Shown piece by piece: positions 1 to 12,649 of a stretch of 64,000 nucleotides of DNA; the first letter of the stretch is position 1; each line of letters starts with the position of its first letter. The notes under the pieces were generated by a model. The model was not told the origin of the DNA and ran no database searches. It saw only the letters and a list, made by a program, of their open reading frames with translations. The stretch spans positions 682,001-746,000 of the forward strand of contig CAKKTE020000165.1 of the NCBI GenBank assembly GCA_920105625.2, in the 5' to 3' direction. Made by a program: the position numbers and the translations under genes. This DNA comes from Clusia tigrina (Eukaryota; Arthropoda; Insecta; Diptera; Clusiidae).

Positions 1-3000
1 GAGTACTTTATTGTTACAAAATTTCAAGGTTTTATGACGCCCAGTAAAAAGTTACAAGAATTTTTATGTTGCAAAATTTGATAGGTGTAGGACGTACCGT
101 ATAGAAGTTGGGGCCATTTGAAGTTTTTTCAGTGTTTGATTTGGGACTCAAGGGTAGCATAGCTTTGAGCGATAGCTTAAATTGACAAGAGGCTCGAGTA
201 CTTTATTGTTACAAAATTTCAAGGTTTTATGACGCTCCAGTAAAAAGTTACAAGCATTTGTATGTTGCAAACTTTGATAGGTGTGGGACGTACCGTATAC
301 AAGTTAGGGCCATTTGAAGTTTTATCAGTGTTTGATTTGGGACTCAAGGGTAGCATAGCTTTGAGCGATAGCTTAAATTGACAAGAGGCTCGAGTAATTT
401 ATTGTTACAAGATTTCAAGGTTTTATGACGCTCCAGTAAAAAGTTACAAGCATTTGTATGTTGCAAACTTTGATAGGTTGATGACGTACCGTATAGAAGT
501 TGGAGTCATTTGAAGTTTTATCAGTGTTTGATTTGGGACTCAAGGGTAGCATAGCTTTGAGCAATTGCTTTAATTGACAAGAGGCTCGAGTATTTTATTG
601 TTACAAAATTTCAAGGTTTTAGGACGCTCCAGGAAAAAGTTACAAGCATTTGTATGTTGCAAACTTTGATAGGTGTAAGACGTACCGTATAGAAGTTAGG
701 GCCATTTGAAGTTTTATCAGTGTTTGATTTGGGACTCAAGGGTAGCATAGCTTTGAGCTAGAGCTTAAATTGACAAGAGGCTCGAGTACTTTATTGTTAC
801 AAAATTTCAAGGTTTTATGACGCTCCAGTAAAAAGTTACAAGCATTTGTATGTTGCAAACTTTGATAGGTGTGGGACGTACCGTATACAAGTTAGGGCCA
901 TTTGAAGTTTTATCAGTGTTTGATTTGGGACTCAACGGTAGCGATAGCTTAAATTACCAAGAGGCTCGAGTACCTTATTGTTACAGAATTTCAAGGTTTT
1001 ATGATGCTCCAGTAAAAAGCTACAAGCATTTGTATGTTGTAAAATTTGATAGTTGTAGGACGTACCGTATTGAAGTTAGGGCCATTTGAAGTTTTATCAG
1101 TGTTTGATTAGGGACTCAAGGGTAGCATAGCTTTGAGCCATAGCTTAAATTGACAAGAGGCTCGAGTACTTTATTGTTACAAAATTTCAAGGTTTTATGA
1201 CGCTCCAGTAAAAAGTTACAAGCATTTGTATGTTGCAAACTTTGATAGGTATAGGACGTACCGTATAGAAGTTAGGGCCATTTGAAGTTTTATCAGTGTT
1301 TGATTTGGGACTCAAGCTTTGAGCGATAGCTTAAATTGACAAGAGGCTCGAGTACTTTATTGTTAGAAAATTGCAAGGTTTTATGACGCTCCAGTAAAAA
1401 GTTATAAGCATTTGTATGTTACAAACTTTGATAGGTGTAGGATGCTCCGTATAAAATGTACGGCAATTTGAAGTTTTATCAGTGTTTGATTTGGGACTCA
1501 AGGGTAGCATAGCTTTGAGCGATAGCTTAAATTGACAAGAGGCTCGAGTACTTTATTGTTACAAAATTTCAAGGTTTTATGACGCTCCAGTAATAAGTTA
1601 CAAGCATTTGTATGTTGTAAACTTTGATTGGTACAGGACGTACCGTATAGTAGATAGGGCCATTTGGAGTTTTATCAGTGTTTGATTTGGCTCTCAAGGG
1701 TAGCATAGCTTTGAGCGATAGCTTAAATTGACAAGAGACTCGAGTACTTTATTGTTACAAAATTTCAAGGTTTTATGACGCTCCAGTAAAAAGTTACAAG
1801 CATTTGTATGTTGCAAACTTTGATAGGTGTAGGATGCACAATATAGAAGTTAAGGCCATTTGAAGTTTTATCAGTATTTGATTTGGGACTCAAGGGTAGC
1901 ATAGCTTTGAGCTAGAGCTTAAATTGACAAGAGGCTCGAGTACTTTATTGTTACAAAATTTCAAGGTTTTATGACAATCCAGTAAAAAGTTACAAGCATT
2001 TGTATGTTGAAAACTTTGATAGGTGTAGGACGTATAGTATAGAAGTTAGGGCTATTTGAAGTTTTGTCAGTGTTTGATTTGGGAATCATGGGAAGCATAG
2101 CTTTGAGCGATAGCTTAAATTAACAAGAGGCTCGAGTACTTTATTGTTGCAAAATTTCAAGGTTTTATGACTCTCCAGTAAAAAGTTACAAACTTTGATA
2201 GGTGTAGGATGCAACGTATAAAAGTTAGGGACATTTGAAGTTTTATCAGTATTTGATTTGGGACTCAAGGGTAGCATAGCTTTGAGCGATTGCTTAAATT
2301 GACAAGAGGCTCGAGTACTTTATTGTTACAAAATTTCAAGGTTTTATGATGCTCCAGTAAAAAGTTTGTATGTTGAAAATTTTGATAGGTGTAGGACGTA
2401 CAGTATAGAAGTTAAGGCCATTTGAAGTTTTATAAGTGTTTGATTTGGGACTCAAGGGAAGCATAGCTTTGAGCGATTGTTTTAATTGACAAGAGGCTCG
2501 AGTACTTTATTGATACAAAATTGCAAAGTTTTAGGACGCTCCAGTAAAAAGTTACAAGCATTTGTATGTTGCAAACTTTGATAGGTGTAGGACGTACCGT
2601 ATAGAAGTTAGGGCCATTTGAAGTTTTATCAGTGTTTGATTTGGGACTCAAGGGTAACATAGCTTTGAGCGATTGCTTAAATTGTCAAGAGGCTCGAGTA
2701 CTTTATTGTTACAAAATTTCAAGGTTTTATGACGCTCCAGTAAAAAGTTACAAGCATTTGTATGTTGCAAAGTTTGATAGGATTAGGACGTACCGTACAG
2801 AAGTTAGGGCCATTTGAAGTTTTATCAGTGTTTGATGTGGGACTCAGCGGTAGCATAGCTTTGAGCGATAGCTTAAATTTCCAAGAGGCTCGAGAACCTT
2901 ATTGCTACAAAATTTCAAGGTTTTATGATGCTCCAATAAAAAGTTACAAGCATTTGTATGTTGCAAAATTTGATAGTTGTAGGACGTACCGTATAGAAGT

Positions 3001-4049
3001 TAGGGCCATTTGAAGTTTTATCAGTGTTTGATTAGGTACTCAAGGGTAGCATAGCTTTGAGCGATAGCTTAAATTGACAAGAGGCTCGAGTAATTTATTG
3101 TTACAAGATTTCAAGGTTTTATGACGCTCCAGTAAAAAGTTACAAGCATTAGTATGTTGCAAACTTTGATAGGTGTTGGACGTACCGTATAGAAGTTAGG
3201 GCCATTTGAAGTTTTAGCAGTGTTTGATTTGGGACTCAAGGGTAGCATAGCTTTGAGTGATTGCTTTAATTGACAAGAGGCTCGAGTACTTTATTTTTAC
3301 AAAATTTCAAGCTTTTAGGACGCTCCAGTAAAAAGTTACAAGCATTTGTATGTTGCAAACTTTGATAGGTGTAGGCTGCACCGTATAGAAGTTAGGGCCA
3401 TTTGAAGTTTTATCAGTATTTGATTTGGGACTCAAGGGTAGCATAGCTTTAAGCTAGAGCTTAAATTGACAAGAGGCTCGAGTACTTTATTTTTACAAAA
3501 TTTCAAGGTTTTATGACGCTCCAGTAAAAAGTTACAAGCATTTGTATGTTGAAAACTTTGATAGGTGTAGGACGTACAGTATAGAAGTTAGGGCTATTTG
3601 AAGTTTTATCAGTGTTTGATTTGGGACTCATGGGAAGCATAGCTTTGAGCGATAGCTTAAATTGACAAGAGGCTCGAGTACTTTATTGCTGAAAAATTTC
3701 AAGGTTTTGTGACGCTCCAGTAAAAAGTTACAAACTTTGATAGGTGTAGGATACACCGTAAAAAAGTTAGGGCCATTTGAAGTTTTATCAGTATTTAATT
3801 TGGGACTCAAGGGTAGCATAGCTTTGAGCTAGAGCTTAAATTGACAAGAGGCTCGAGTACTTTATTGTTACAAAATTTCAAGGTTTTATGACGACCAGTA
3901 AAAAGTTACAAACATTTGTATGTTGCAAAATTTGATAGTTGTAGGACGTACCGTATAGAAGTTAGGGCCATTTGAAATTTTATCAGTGTTTGATTAGGTA
4001 CTCAAGGGTAGCATAGCTTTGAGTGATAGCTTAAATTGACAAGAGGCTC
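1..4049 (+). repeat. Superunit copy 1 (~4.05 kb)
   Basis: This is the longest version of a multi-monomer unit. It opens with a monomer reading GACGCCCAGTAAAAAG and ATTTTTATGTTGC, and the same opening monomer recurs at 4050, 10389, 14177 and 21282. The copy contains the 184- and 186-bp forms, the GTTAGAAAATTGC unit, two 179-bp units (boundaries near 2100-2300 and 3676-3854) and one 187-class hybrid at about 2360. It holds no gene. Confidence 0.85.
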
Positions 4050-7000
4050 GAGTACTTTATTGTTACAAAATTTCAAGGTTTTATGACGCCCAGTAAAAAG
4101 TTACAAGAATTTTTATGTTGCAAAATTTGATAGGTGTAGGACGTACCGTATAGAAGTTGGGGCCATTTGAAGTTTTTTCAGTGTTTGATTTGGGAATCAA
4201 GGGTAGCATAGCTTTGAGTGATAGCTTAAATTGACAAGAGGCTCGAGTACTTTATTGTTACAAAATTTCAAGGTTTTATGACGCTCCAGTAAAAAGTTAC
4301 AAGCATTTGTATGTTGCAAACTTTGATAGGTGTGGGACGTACCGTATACAAGTTAGGGCCATTTGAAGTTTTATCAGTGTTTGATTTGGGACTCAAGGGT
4401 AGCATAGCTTTGAGCGATAGCTTAAATTGACAAGAGGCTCGAGTAATTTATTGTTACAAGATTTCAAGGTTTTATGACGCTCCAGTAAAAAGTTACAAGC
4501 ATTTGTATGTTGCAAACTTTGATAGGTTTATGACGTACCGTATAGAAGTTGGAGTCATTTGAAGTTTTATCAGTGTTTGATTTGGGACTCAAGGGTAGCA
4601 TAGCTTTGAGCAATTGCTTTAATTGACAAGAGGCTCGAGTACTTTATTGTTACAAAATTTCAAGGTTTTAGGACGCTCCAGTAAAAAGTTACAAGCATTT
4701 GTATGTTGCAAACTTTGATAGGTGTAAGACGTACCGTATAGAAGTTAGGGCCATTTGAAGTTTTATCAGTGTTTGATTTGGGACTCAAGGGTAACATAGC
4801 TTTGAGCGATTGCTTAAATTGACAAGAGGCTCGAGTACTTTATTGTTACAAAATTTCAAGGCTTTATGACGCTCCAGTAAAAAGTTTCAAGCATTTGTAT
4901 GTTGCAAACTTTGATAAGATTAGGACGTACCGTATAGAAGTTAGGGCCATTTGAAGTTGTATCAGTGTTTGATTTGGGACTCAACGGTAGCGATAGCTTA
5001 AATTACCAAGAGGCTCGAGTACCTCATTGTTACAGAATTTCAAGGTTTTATGATGCTCAAGTAAAAAGCTACAAGCATTTGTATGTTGTAAAATTTGATA
5101 GTTGTAGGACGTACCGTATTGAAGTTAGGGCCATTTGAAGTTCTATCAGTGTTTGATTAGGGACTCAAGCTTTGAGCGATAGCTTAAATTGACAAGAGGC
5201 TCGAGTACTTTATTGTTAGAAAATTGCAAGGTTTTATGACGCTCCAGTAAAAAGTTACAAGCATTTGTATGTTGCACACTTTGATAGGTGTAGGATGCTC
5301 CGTCTAAAATGTAGGGCAATTTGAAGTTTTATCAGTGTTTGATTTGGGACTCAAGGGTAGCATGGCTTTGAGCGATAGCTTAAATTGACAAGAGGCTCGA
5401 GTACTTTATTGTTACAAAATTTCAAGGTTTTATGACGCTCCAGTAATAAGTTACAAGCATTTGTATGTTGTAAACTTTGATAGGTACAGGACGTACCGTA
5501 TAGTAGATAGGGCCATTTGGAGTTTTATCAGTGTTTGATTTGGGACTCAAGGGTAGCATAGCTTTGAGCGATAGCTTAAATTGACAAGAGACTCGAGTAC
5601 TTTATTGTTACAAAATTTCAAGGTTTTATGACGCTCCAGTAAAAAGTTACAAGCATTTGTATGTTGCAAACTTTGATAGGTGTAGGATGCACAATATAGA
5701 AGTTAGGGCCATTTGAAGTTTTATCAGTATTTGATTTGGGACTCAAGGGTAGCATAGCTTTGAGCTAGAGCTTAAATTGACAAGAGGCTCGAGTACTTTA
5801 TTGTTACAAAATTTCAAGGTTTTATGACAATCCAGTAAAAAGTTACAAGCATTTGTATGTTGAAAACTTTGATAGGTGTAGGACGTATAGTATAGAAGTT
5901 AGGGCTATTTGAAGTTTTGTCAGTGTTTGATTTGGGAATCATGGGAAGCATAGCTTTGAGCGATAGCTTAAATTGACAAGAGGCTCGAGTACTTTATTGT
6001 TGCAAGATTTCAAGGTTTTATGACTCTCCAGTAAAAAGTTACAAACTTTGATAGGTGTAGGATGCAACGTATAAAAGTTAGGGCCATTTGAAGTTTTATC
6101 AGTATTTGATTTGGGACTCAAGGGTAGCATAGCTTTGAGCGATTGCTTAAATTGACAAGAGGCTCGAGTACTTTATTGTTACAAAATTTCAAGGTTTTAT
6201 GATGCTCCAGTAAAAAGTTTGTATGTTGGAAACTTTGATAGGTGTAGGACGTACCGTATAGAAGTTATGGCCATTTGAAGTTTTATCAGTGTTTGATTTG
6301 GGACTCAAGGGTAGCATAGCTTTGAGCGATAACTTAAATTGACAAGAGGCTCGAGTACTTTATTGTTACAAAATTTCAAGGTTTTATGACGCTCCAGTAA
6401 AAAGTTACAAGCATTTGTATGTTGAAAGTTTTGATAGGTGTAGGACGTACAGTATAGAAGTTAGGGCCATTTGAAGTTTTATCAGTGTTTGATTTGGGAC
6501 TCAAGGGAAGCATAGCTTTGAGCGATTGCTTTAATTGACAAGAGGCTCGAGTACTTTATTGATACAAAATTTCAAAGTTTTAGGACGCTCCAGTAAAAAG
6601 TTACAAGCATTTGTATGTTGCAAACATTGATAGGTGTAGGACGTACCGTATAGAAGTTAGGGCCATTTGAAGTTTTATCAGTGTTTGATTTGGGACTCAA
6701 GGGTAACATAGCTTTGAGCGATTGCTTAAATTGTCAAGAGGCTCGAGTACTTTATTGTTACAAAATTTCAAGGTTTTATGACGCTCCAGTAAAAAGTTAC
6801 AAGCATTTGTATGTTGCAAACTTTGATAGGATTAGGACGTACCGTACAGAAGTTAGGGCCATTTGAAGTTTTATCAGTGTTTGATGTGGGACTCAGCGGT
6901 AACATAGCTTTGAGCGATAGCTTAAATTACCAAGAGGCTCGAGTACCTTATTGCTACAAAATTTGAAGGTTTTATGATGCTCCAGTAAAAAGTTACAAGC

Positions 7001-7510
7001 ATTTGTATGTTGCAAAATTTGATAGTTGTAGGACGTACCGTATAGAAGTTAGGGCCATTTGAAGTTTTATCAGTGTTTGATTAGGTACTCAAGGGTAGCA
7101 TAGCTTTGAGCGATAGCTTAAATTGACAAGAGGCTCGAGTACTTTATTGTTGCAAAATTTCAAGGTTTTATGACGCTCCAGTAAAAAGTTACAAACTTTG
7201 ATAGGTGTAGGATACACCGTATAAAAGTTAGGGCCATTTGAAGTTTTATCAGTATTTAATTTGGGACTCAAGGGTAGCATAGCTTTGAGCTAGAGCTTAA
7301 ATTGACAAGAGGCTCGAGTACTTTATTGTTACAAAATTTCAAGGTTTTATGACGCCCAGTAAAAAGTTACAAACATTTGTATGTTGCAAAATTTGATAGT
7401 TGTAGGACGTACCGTATAGAAGTTAGGGCCATTTGAAATTTTATCAGTGTTTGATTAGGTACTCAAGGGTAGCATAGCTTTGAGCGATAGCTTAAATTGA
7501 CAAGAGGCTC
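4050..7510 (+). repeat. Superunit copy 2 (3,461 bp, with deletions)
   Basis: The copy matches superunit 1 at an offset of 4,049 bp at the left end. The offset falls to 3,853 (one monomer missing at about 5,160), returns to 4,049 (one monomer missing from copy 1 at about 2,370), and then drops to 3,461 because three consecutive monomers of copy 1 (about 3,088-3,675) are absent at about 7,130. Every length change is a whole number of 196-bp units. Confidence 0.85.
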
Positions 7511-9426
7511 GAGTACTTTATTGTTACAAAATTTCAAGGTTTTATGACGCTCCAGTAAAAAGTTACAAGCATTTGTATGTTGCAAACTTTGATAGGTGTA
7601 GGATGCACCTTATAGAAGTTAGGGCCATTTGAAGTTTTATCAGGATTTGATTTGGGACTCAAGGGTAGCATAGCTTTGAGCTAGAGCTTAAATTGACAAG
7701 AGGCTCGAGTACTTTATTGTTACAAAATTTCAAGGTTTTATGACGCTCCAGTAAAAAGTTACAAGCATTTGTATGTTGAAAACTTTGATAGGTGTAGGAC
7801 GTATAGTATAGAAGTTAGGGCTATTTGAAGTTTTGTCAGTGTTTGATTTGGGAATCATGGGAAGCATAGCTTTGAGCGATAGCTTAAATTGACAAGAGGC
7901 TCGAGTACTTTATTGTTGCAAAATTTCAAGGTTTTATGACTCTCCAGTAAAAAGTTACAAACTTTGATAGGTGTAGGATGCAACGTATAAAAGTTAGGGC
8001 CCTTTGAAGTTTTATCAGTATTTGATTTGGGACTCAAGGGTAGCATAGCTTTGAGCGATTGCTTAAATTGACAAGAGGCTCGAGTACTTTATTGTTACAA
8101 AATTTCAAGGTTTTATGATGCTCCAGTAAAAAGGTTGTATGTTGGAAACTTTGATAGGTGTAGGACGTACCGTATAGAAGTTATGGCCATTTGAAGTTTT
8201 ATCAGTGTTTGATTTGGGACTCAAGGGTAGCATAGCTTTGAGCGATAACTTAAATTGACAAGAGGCTCGAGTACTTTATTGTTACAAAATTTCAAGGTTT
8301 TATGACGCTCCAGTAAAAAGTTACAAGCATTTGTATGTTGAAAATTTTGATAGGTGTAGGACGTACAGTATAGAAGTTAGGGCCATTTGAAGTTTTATCA
8401 GTGTTTGATTTGGGACTCAAGGGAAGCATAGCTTTGAGCGATTGCTTTAATTGACAAGAGGCTCGAGTACTTTATTGATACAAAATTTCAAAGTTTTAGG
8501 ACGCTCCAGTAAAAAGTTACAAGCATTTGTATGTTGCAAACTTTGATAGGTGTAGGACGTACCGTATAGAAGTTAGGGCCATTTGAAGTTTTATCAGTGT
8601 TTGATTTGGGACTCAAGGGTAACATAGCTTTGAGCGATTGCTTAAATTGTCAAGAGGCGCGAGTACTTTATTGTTACAAAATTTCAAGGTTTTATGACGC
8701 TCCAGTAAAAAGTTACAAGCATTTGTATGTTGCAAACTTTGATAGGATTAGGACGTACCGTACAGAAGTTAGGGCCATTTGAAGTTTTATCAGTGTTTGA
8801 TGTGGGACTCAGCGGTAGCATAGCTTTGAGCGATAGCTTAAATTACCAAGAGGCTCGAGTACCTTATTGCTACAAAATTTCAAGGTTTTATGATGCTCCA
8901 GTAAAAAGTTACAAGCATTTGTATGTTGCAAAATTTGATAGTTGTAGGACGTACCGTATAGAAGTTAGGGCCATTTGAAGTTTTATCAGTGTTTGATTAG
9001 GTACTCAAGGGTAGCATAGCTTTGAGCGATAGCTTAAATTGACAAGAGGCTCGAGTACTTTATTGTTGCAAAATTTCAAGGTTTTATGACGCTCCAGTAA
9101 AAAGTTACAAACTTTGATAGGTGTAGGATACACCGTATAAAAGTTAGGGCCATTTGAAGTTTTATCAGTATTTAATTTGGGACTCAAGGGTAGCATAGCT
9201 TTGAGCTAGAGCTTAAATTGACAAGAGGCTCGAGTACTTTATTGTTACAAAATTTCAAGGTTTTATGACGCCCAGTAAAAAGTTACAAGCATTTGTATGT
9301 TGCAAAATTTGATAGTTGTAGGACGTACCGTATAGAAGTTAGGGCCATTTGAAATTTTATCAGTGTTTGATTAGGTACTCAAGGGTAGCATAACTTTGAG
9401 CGATAGCTTAAATTGACAAGAGGCTC
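7511..9426 (+). repeat. Superunit copy 3, partial (1,916 bp)
   Basis: This is a tandem duplication of 5595-7510 at an offset of exactly 1,916 bp. Shared private variants include GGAATCATGGGAAGC before the 179-bp unit, GCGATAACTTAAATTG, and GGATTAGGACGTACC followed by TGATGTGGGACTCAGCGG. Small differences between the copies (for example GATGCACAATATAG against GATGCACCTTATAG) show that it is not a perfect, brand-new copy. Confidence 0.85.
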
Positions 9427-11158
9427 GAGTACTTTATTGTTACAAAATTTCAAGGTTTTATGACGCTCCAGTAAAAAGTTACAAGCATTTGTATGTTGCA
9501 AACTTTGATAGGTGTAGGACGTACCGTATAAAAGTTAGGGCCATTTGAAGTTTTATCAGTGTTTGATTTGGGACTCAAGGGTAGCATAGCTTTGAGCGAT
9601 AGCTTAAATTGACAAGAGGCTCGAGTAATTTATTGTTACAAGATTTCAAGGTTTTATGACGCTCCAGTAAAAAGTTACAAGCATTTGTATGTTGCAAACT
9701 TTGATAGGTGTTTGATGTACCGTATAGAAGTTAGGGCCATTTGAAGTTTTAGCAGTGTTTGTTTTGGGACTCAAGGGTAGCATAGCTTTGAGTGATTGCT
9801 TTAATTGACAAGAGGCTCGAGTACTTTATTTTTACAAAATTTCAAGGTTTTAGGACGCTCCAGTAAAAAGTTACAAGCATTTGTATGTTGCAAACTTTGA
9901 TAGGTGTAGGATGCACCGTATAGAAGTTAGGGCCATTTGAAGTTTTATCAGTATTTGATTTGGGACTCAAGGGTAGCATAGCTTTGAGCTAGAGCTTAAA
10001 TTGACAAGAGGCTCGAGTACTTTATTGTTACAAAATTTCAAGGTTTTATGACGCTCCAGTAAAAAGTTACAAGCATTTGTATGTTGAAAACTTTGATAGG
10101 TGTAGGACGTACAGTATAGAAGTTAGGGCTATTTGAAGTTTTATCAGTGTTTGATTTGGGACTCATGGGAAGCATAGCTTTGAGCGATAGCTTAAATTGA
10201 CAAGAGGCTCGAGTACTTTATTGTTGCAAAATTTCAAGGTTTTTGACGCTCCAGTAAAAAGTTACAAACTTTGATAGGTGTAGGATACACCGTATAAAAA
10301 TTAGGGCCATTTGAAGTTTTATCAGTATTTGATTTGGGACTCAAGGGTAGCATAGCTTTGAGCTAGAGCTTAAATTGACAAGAGGCTCGAGTACTTTATT
10401 GTTACAAAATTTCAAGGTTTTATGACGCCCAGTAAAAAGTTACAAGAATTTTTATGTTGCAAAATTTGATAGGTGTAGGACGTACCGTATAGAAGTTGGG
10501 GCCATTTGAAGTTTTTTCAGTGTTTGATTTGGGACTCAAGGGTAGCATAGCTTTGAGCGATAGCTTAAATTGACAAGAGGCTCGAGTACTTTATTGTTAC
10601 AAAATTTCAAGGTTTTATGACGCTCCAGTAAAAAGTTACAAGCATTTGTATGTTGCAAACTTTGATAGGTGTGGGACGTACCGTATACAAGTTAGGGCCA
10701 TTTGAAGTTTTATCTGTGTTTGATTTGGGACTCAAGGGTAGCATAGCTTTGAGCGATAACTTAAATTGACAAGAGGCTCGAGTAATTTATTGTTACAAGA
10801 TTTCAAAGTTTTATGACGCTCCAGTAAAAAGTTACAAGCATTTGTATGTTGCAAACTTTGATAGGTTTATGACGTACCGTATAGAAGTTGGAGTCATTTG
10901 AAGTTTTATCAGTGTTTGATTTGGGACTCAAGGGTAGCATAGCTTTAATTGACAAGAGGCTCGAGTACTTTATTGTTACAAAATTTCAAGGTTTTAGGAC
11001 GCTCCAGTAAAAAGTTACAAGCATTTGTATGTTGCAAGCTTTGATAGGTGTAAAACGTACCGTATAGAAGTTAGGGCCATTTGAAGTTTTATCAGTGTTT
11101 GATTTGGGACTCAAGGGTAACATAGCTTTGCGCGATTGCTTAAATTGACAAGAGGCTC

Positions 11159-11342
11159 GAGTACTTTATTGTTACAAAATGTCAAGGCTTTATGACGCTC
11201 CAGGAAAAAGTTTCAAGCATTTGTATGTTGCAAACTTTGATAGGATTAGGACGTACCGTATAGAAGTTAGGGCCATTTGAAGTTTTATCAGTGTTTGATT
11301 TGGGACTCAACGGTAGCGATAGCTTAAATTACCAAGAGGCTC
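11159..11342 (+). repeat. Representative 184-bp monomer (12-bp deletion form)
   Basis: GGTAGCATAGCTTTGAGCGATAGC is shortened to GGTAGCGATAGC, losing consensus bases 160-171 between two AGC copies. I saw this form only in the left part of the window (about 0.94, 4.99 and 11.32 kb). At 15.1 and 22.2 kb the matching unit is full length, so the deletion marks one lineage of the superunit. Confidence 0.88.
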
Positions 11343-12508
11343 GAGTACCTTATTGTTACAGAATTTCAAGGTTTTATGATGCTCCAGTAAAAAGCTACAA
11401 GCATTTGTATGTTGTAAAATTTGATAGTTGTAGGACGTACCGTATTGAAGTTAGGGCCATTTGAAGTTTTATCAGTGTTTGATTAGGGACTCAAGGGTAG
11501 CGTAGCTTTGAGCCATAGCTTAAATTGACAAGAGGCTCGAGTACTTTATTGTTACAAAATTTCAAGGTTTTATGACGCTCCAGTAAAAAGTTACAAGCAT
11601 TTGTATGTTGCCAACTTTGATAGGTATAGGACGTACCGTATAGAAGTTAGGGCCATTTGAAGTTTTATCAGTGTTTGATTTGGGACTCAAGCTTTGAGCG
11701 ATAGCTTAAATTGACAAGAGGCTCGAGTACTTTATTGTTAGAAAATTGCAAGGTTTTATGACGCTCCAGTAAAAAGTTACAAGCATTTGTATGTTGCAAA
11801 CTTTGATAGGTGTAGGATGCTCCGTATAAAATGTTGGGCAATTTGAAGTTTTATCAGTGTTTGATTTGGGACACAAGAGTAGCATAGCTTTGAGCGGTAG
11901 CTTAAATTGACAAGAGGCTCGAGTACTTTATTGTTACAAAATTTCAAGGTTTTATGACGCTCCAGTAATAAGTTACAAGCATTTGTATGTTGTAAACCTT
12001 GATAGGTACAGGACGTACCGTATAGTAGATAGGGCCATTTGGAGTTTTATCAGTGTTTGATTTGGGACTCAAGGGTAGCATAGCTTTGAGCGATAGCTTA
12101 AATTACCAAGAGGCCCGATTACTTTATTGTTACAAAATTTCAAGTTTTTATGACGCTCCAGTAAAAAGTTACAAGCATTTGTATGTTGCAAACTTTAATA
12201 GGTGTAGGACGTACCGTATACAAGTTAGGGCCATTTGAAGTTTTATCAGTGTTTCATTTGGGACTCAAGGGTAGCATAGCTTTGAGCGATAGCTTAAATT
12301 GACAAGAGACTCGAGTACTTTATTGTTACAAAATATCAAGATTTTATGACGCTCCAGTAAAAAGTTACAAGCATTTGTATGTAGCAAACTTTGATAGGTG
12401 TAGGATGCACCATATAGAAGTTAGGGCCATTTGAAGTTTTATCAGTATTTGATTTGGGTCTCAAGGGTAGCATAGCTTTGAGCCAGAGCTTAAATTGACA
12501 AGAGGCTC

Positions 12509-12649
12509 GAGTACTTTATTGTTACAAAATTTCAAGGTTTTATGACGCTCCAGTAAAAAGTTACAAGCATTTGTATGTTTTATCAGTGTTTGATTTGGGA
12601 CTCAAGGGTAGCATAGCTTTGAGCGATAGCTTAAATTGACAAGAGGCTC
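12509..12649 (+). repeat. Truncated monomer, 141 bp
   Basis: The unit has lost 55 bp. TTTGTATG is joined directly to TTTTATCAG, which removes consensus bases 70-124. The joint has 3 bp of microhomology (GTT). I saw this deletion nowhere else in the window, so it is a private event that has not spread. Confidence 0.9.

Noticed and set aside
2762..3013. Plus-strand open frames of 61-83 codons, such as this one, as genes
   Set aside because: They start at chance ATG triplets in the satellite (TGTATGTTGC or GTTTGATTTGGG contexts), end at the same TGA in CATTTGA, and are conserved only to the degree the DNA repeat is. No ribosome context, domain or codon bias supports translation.
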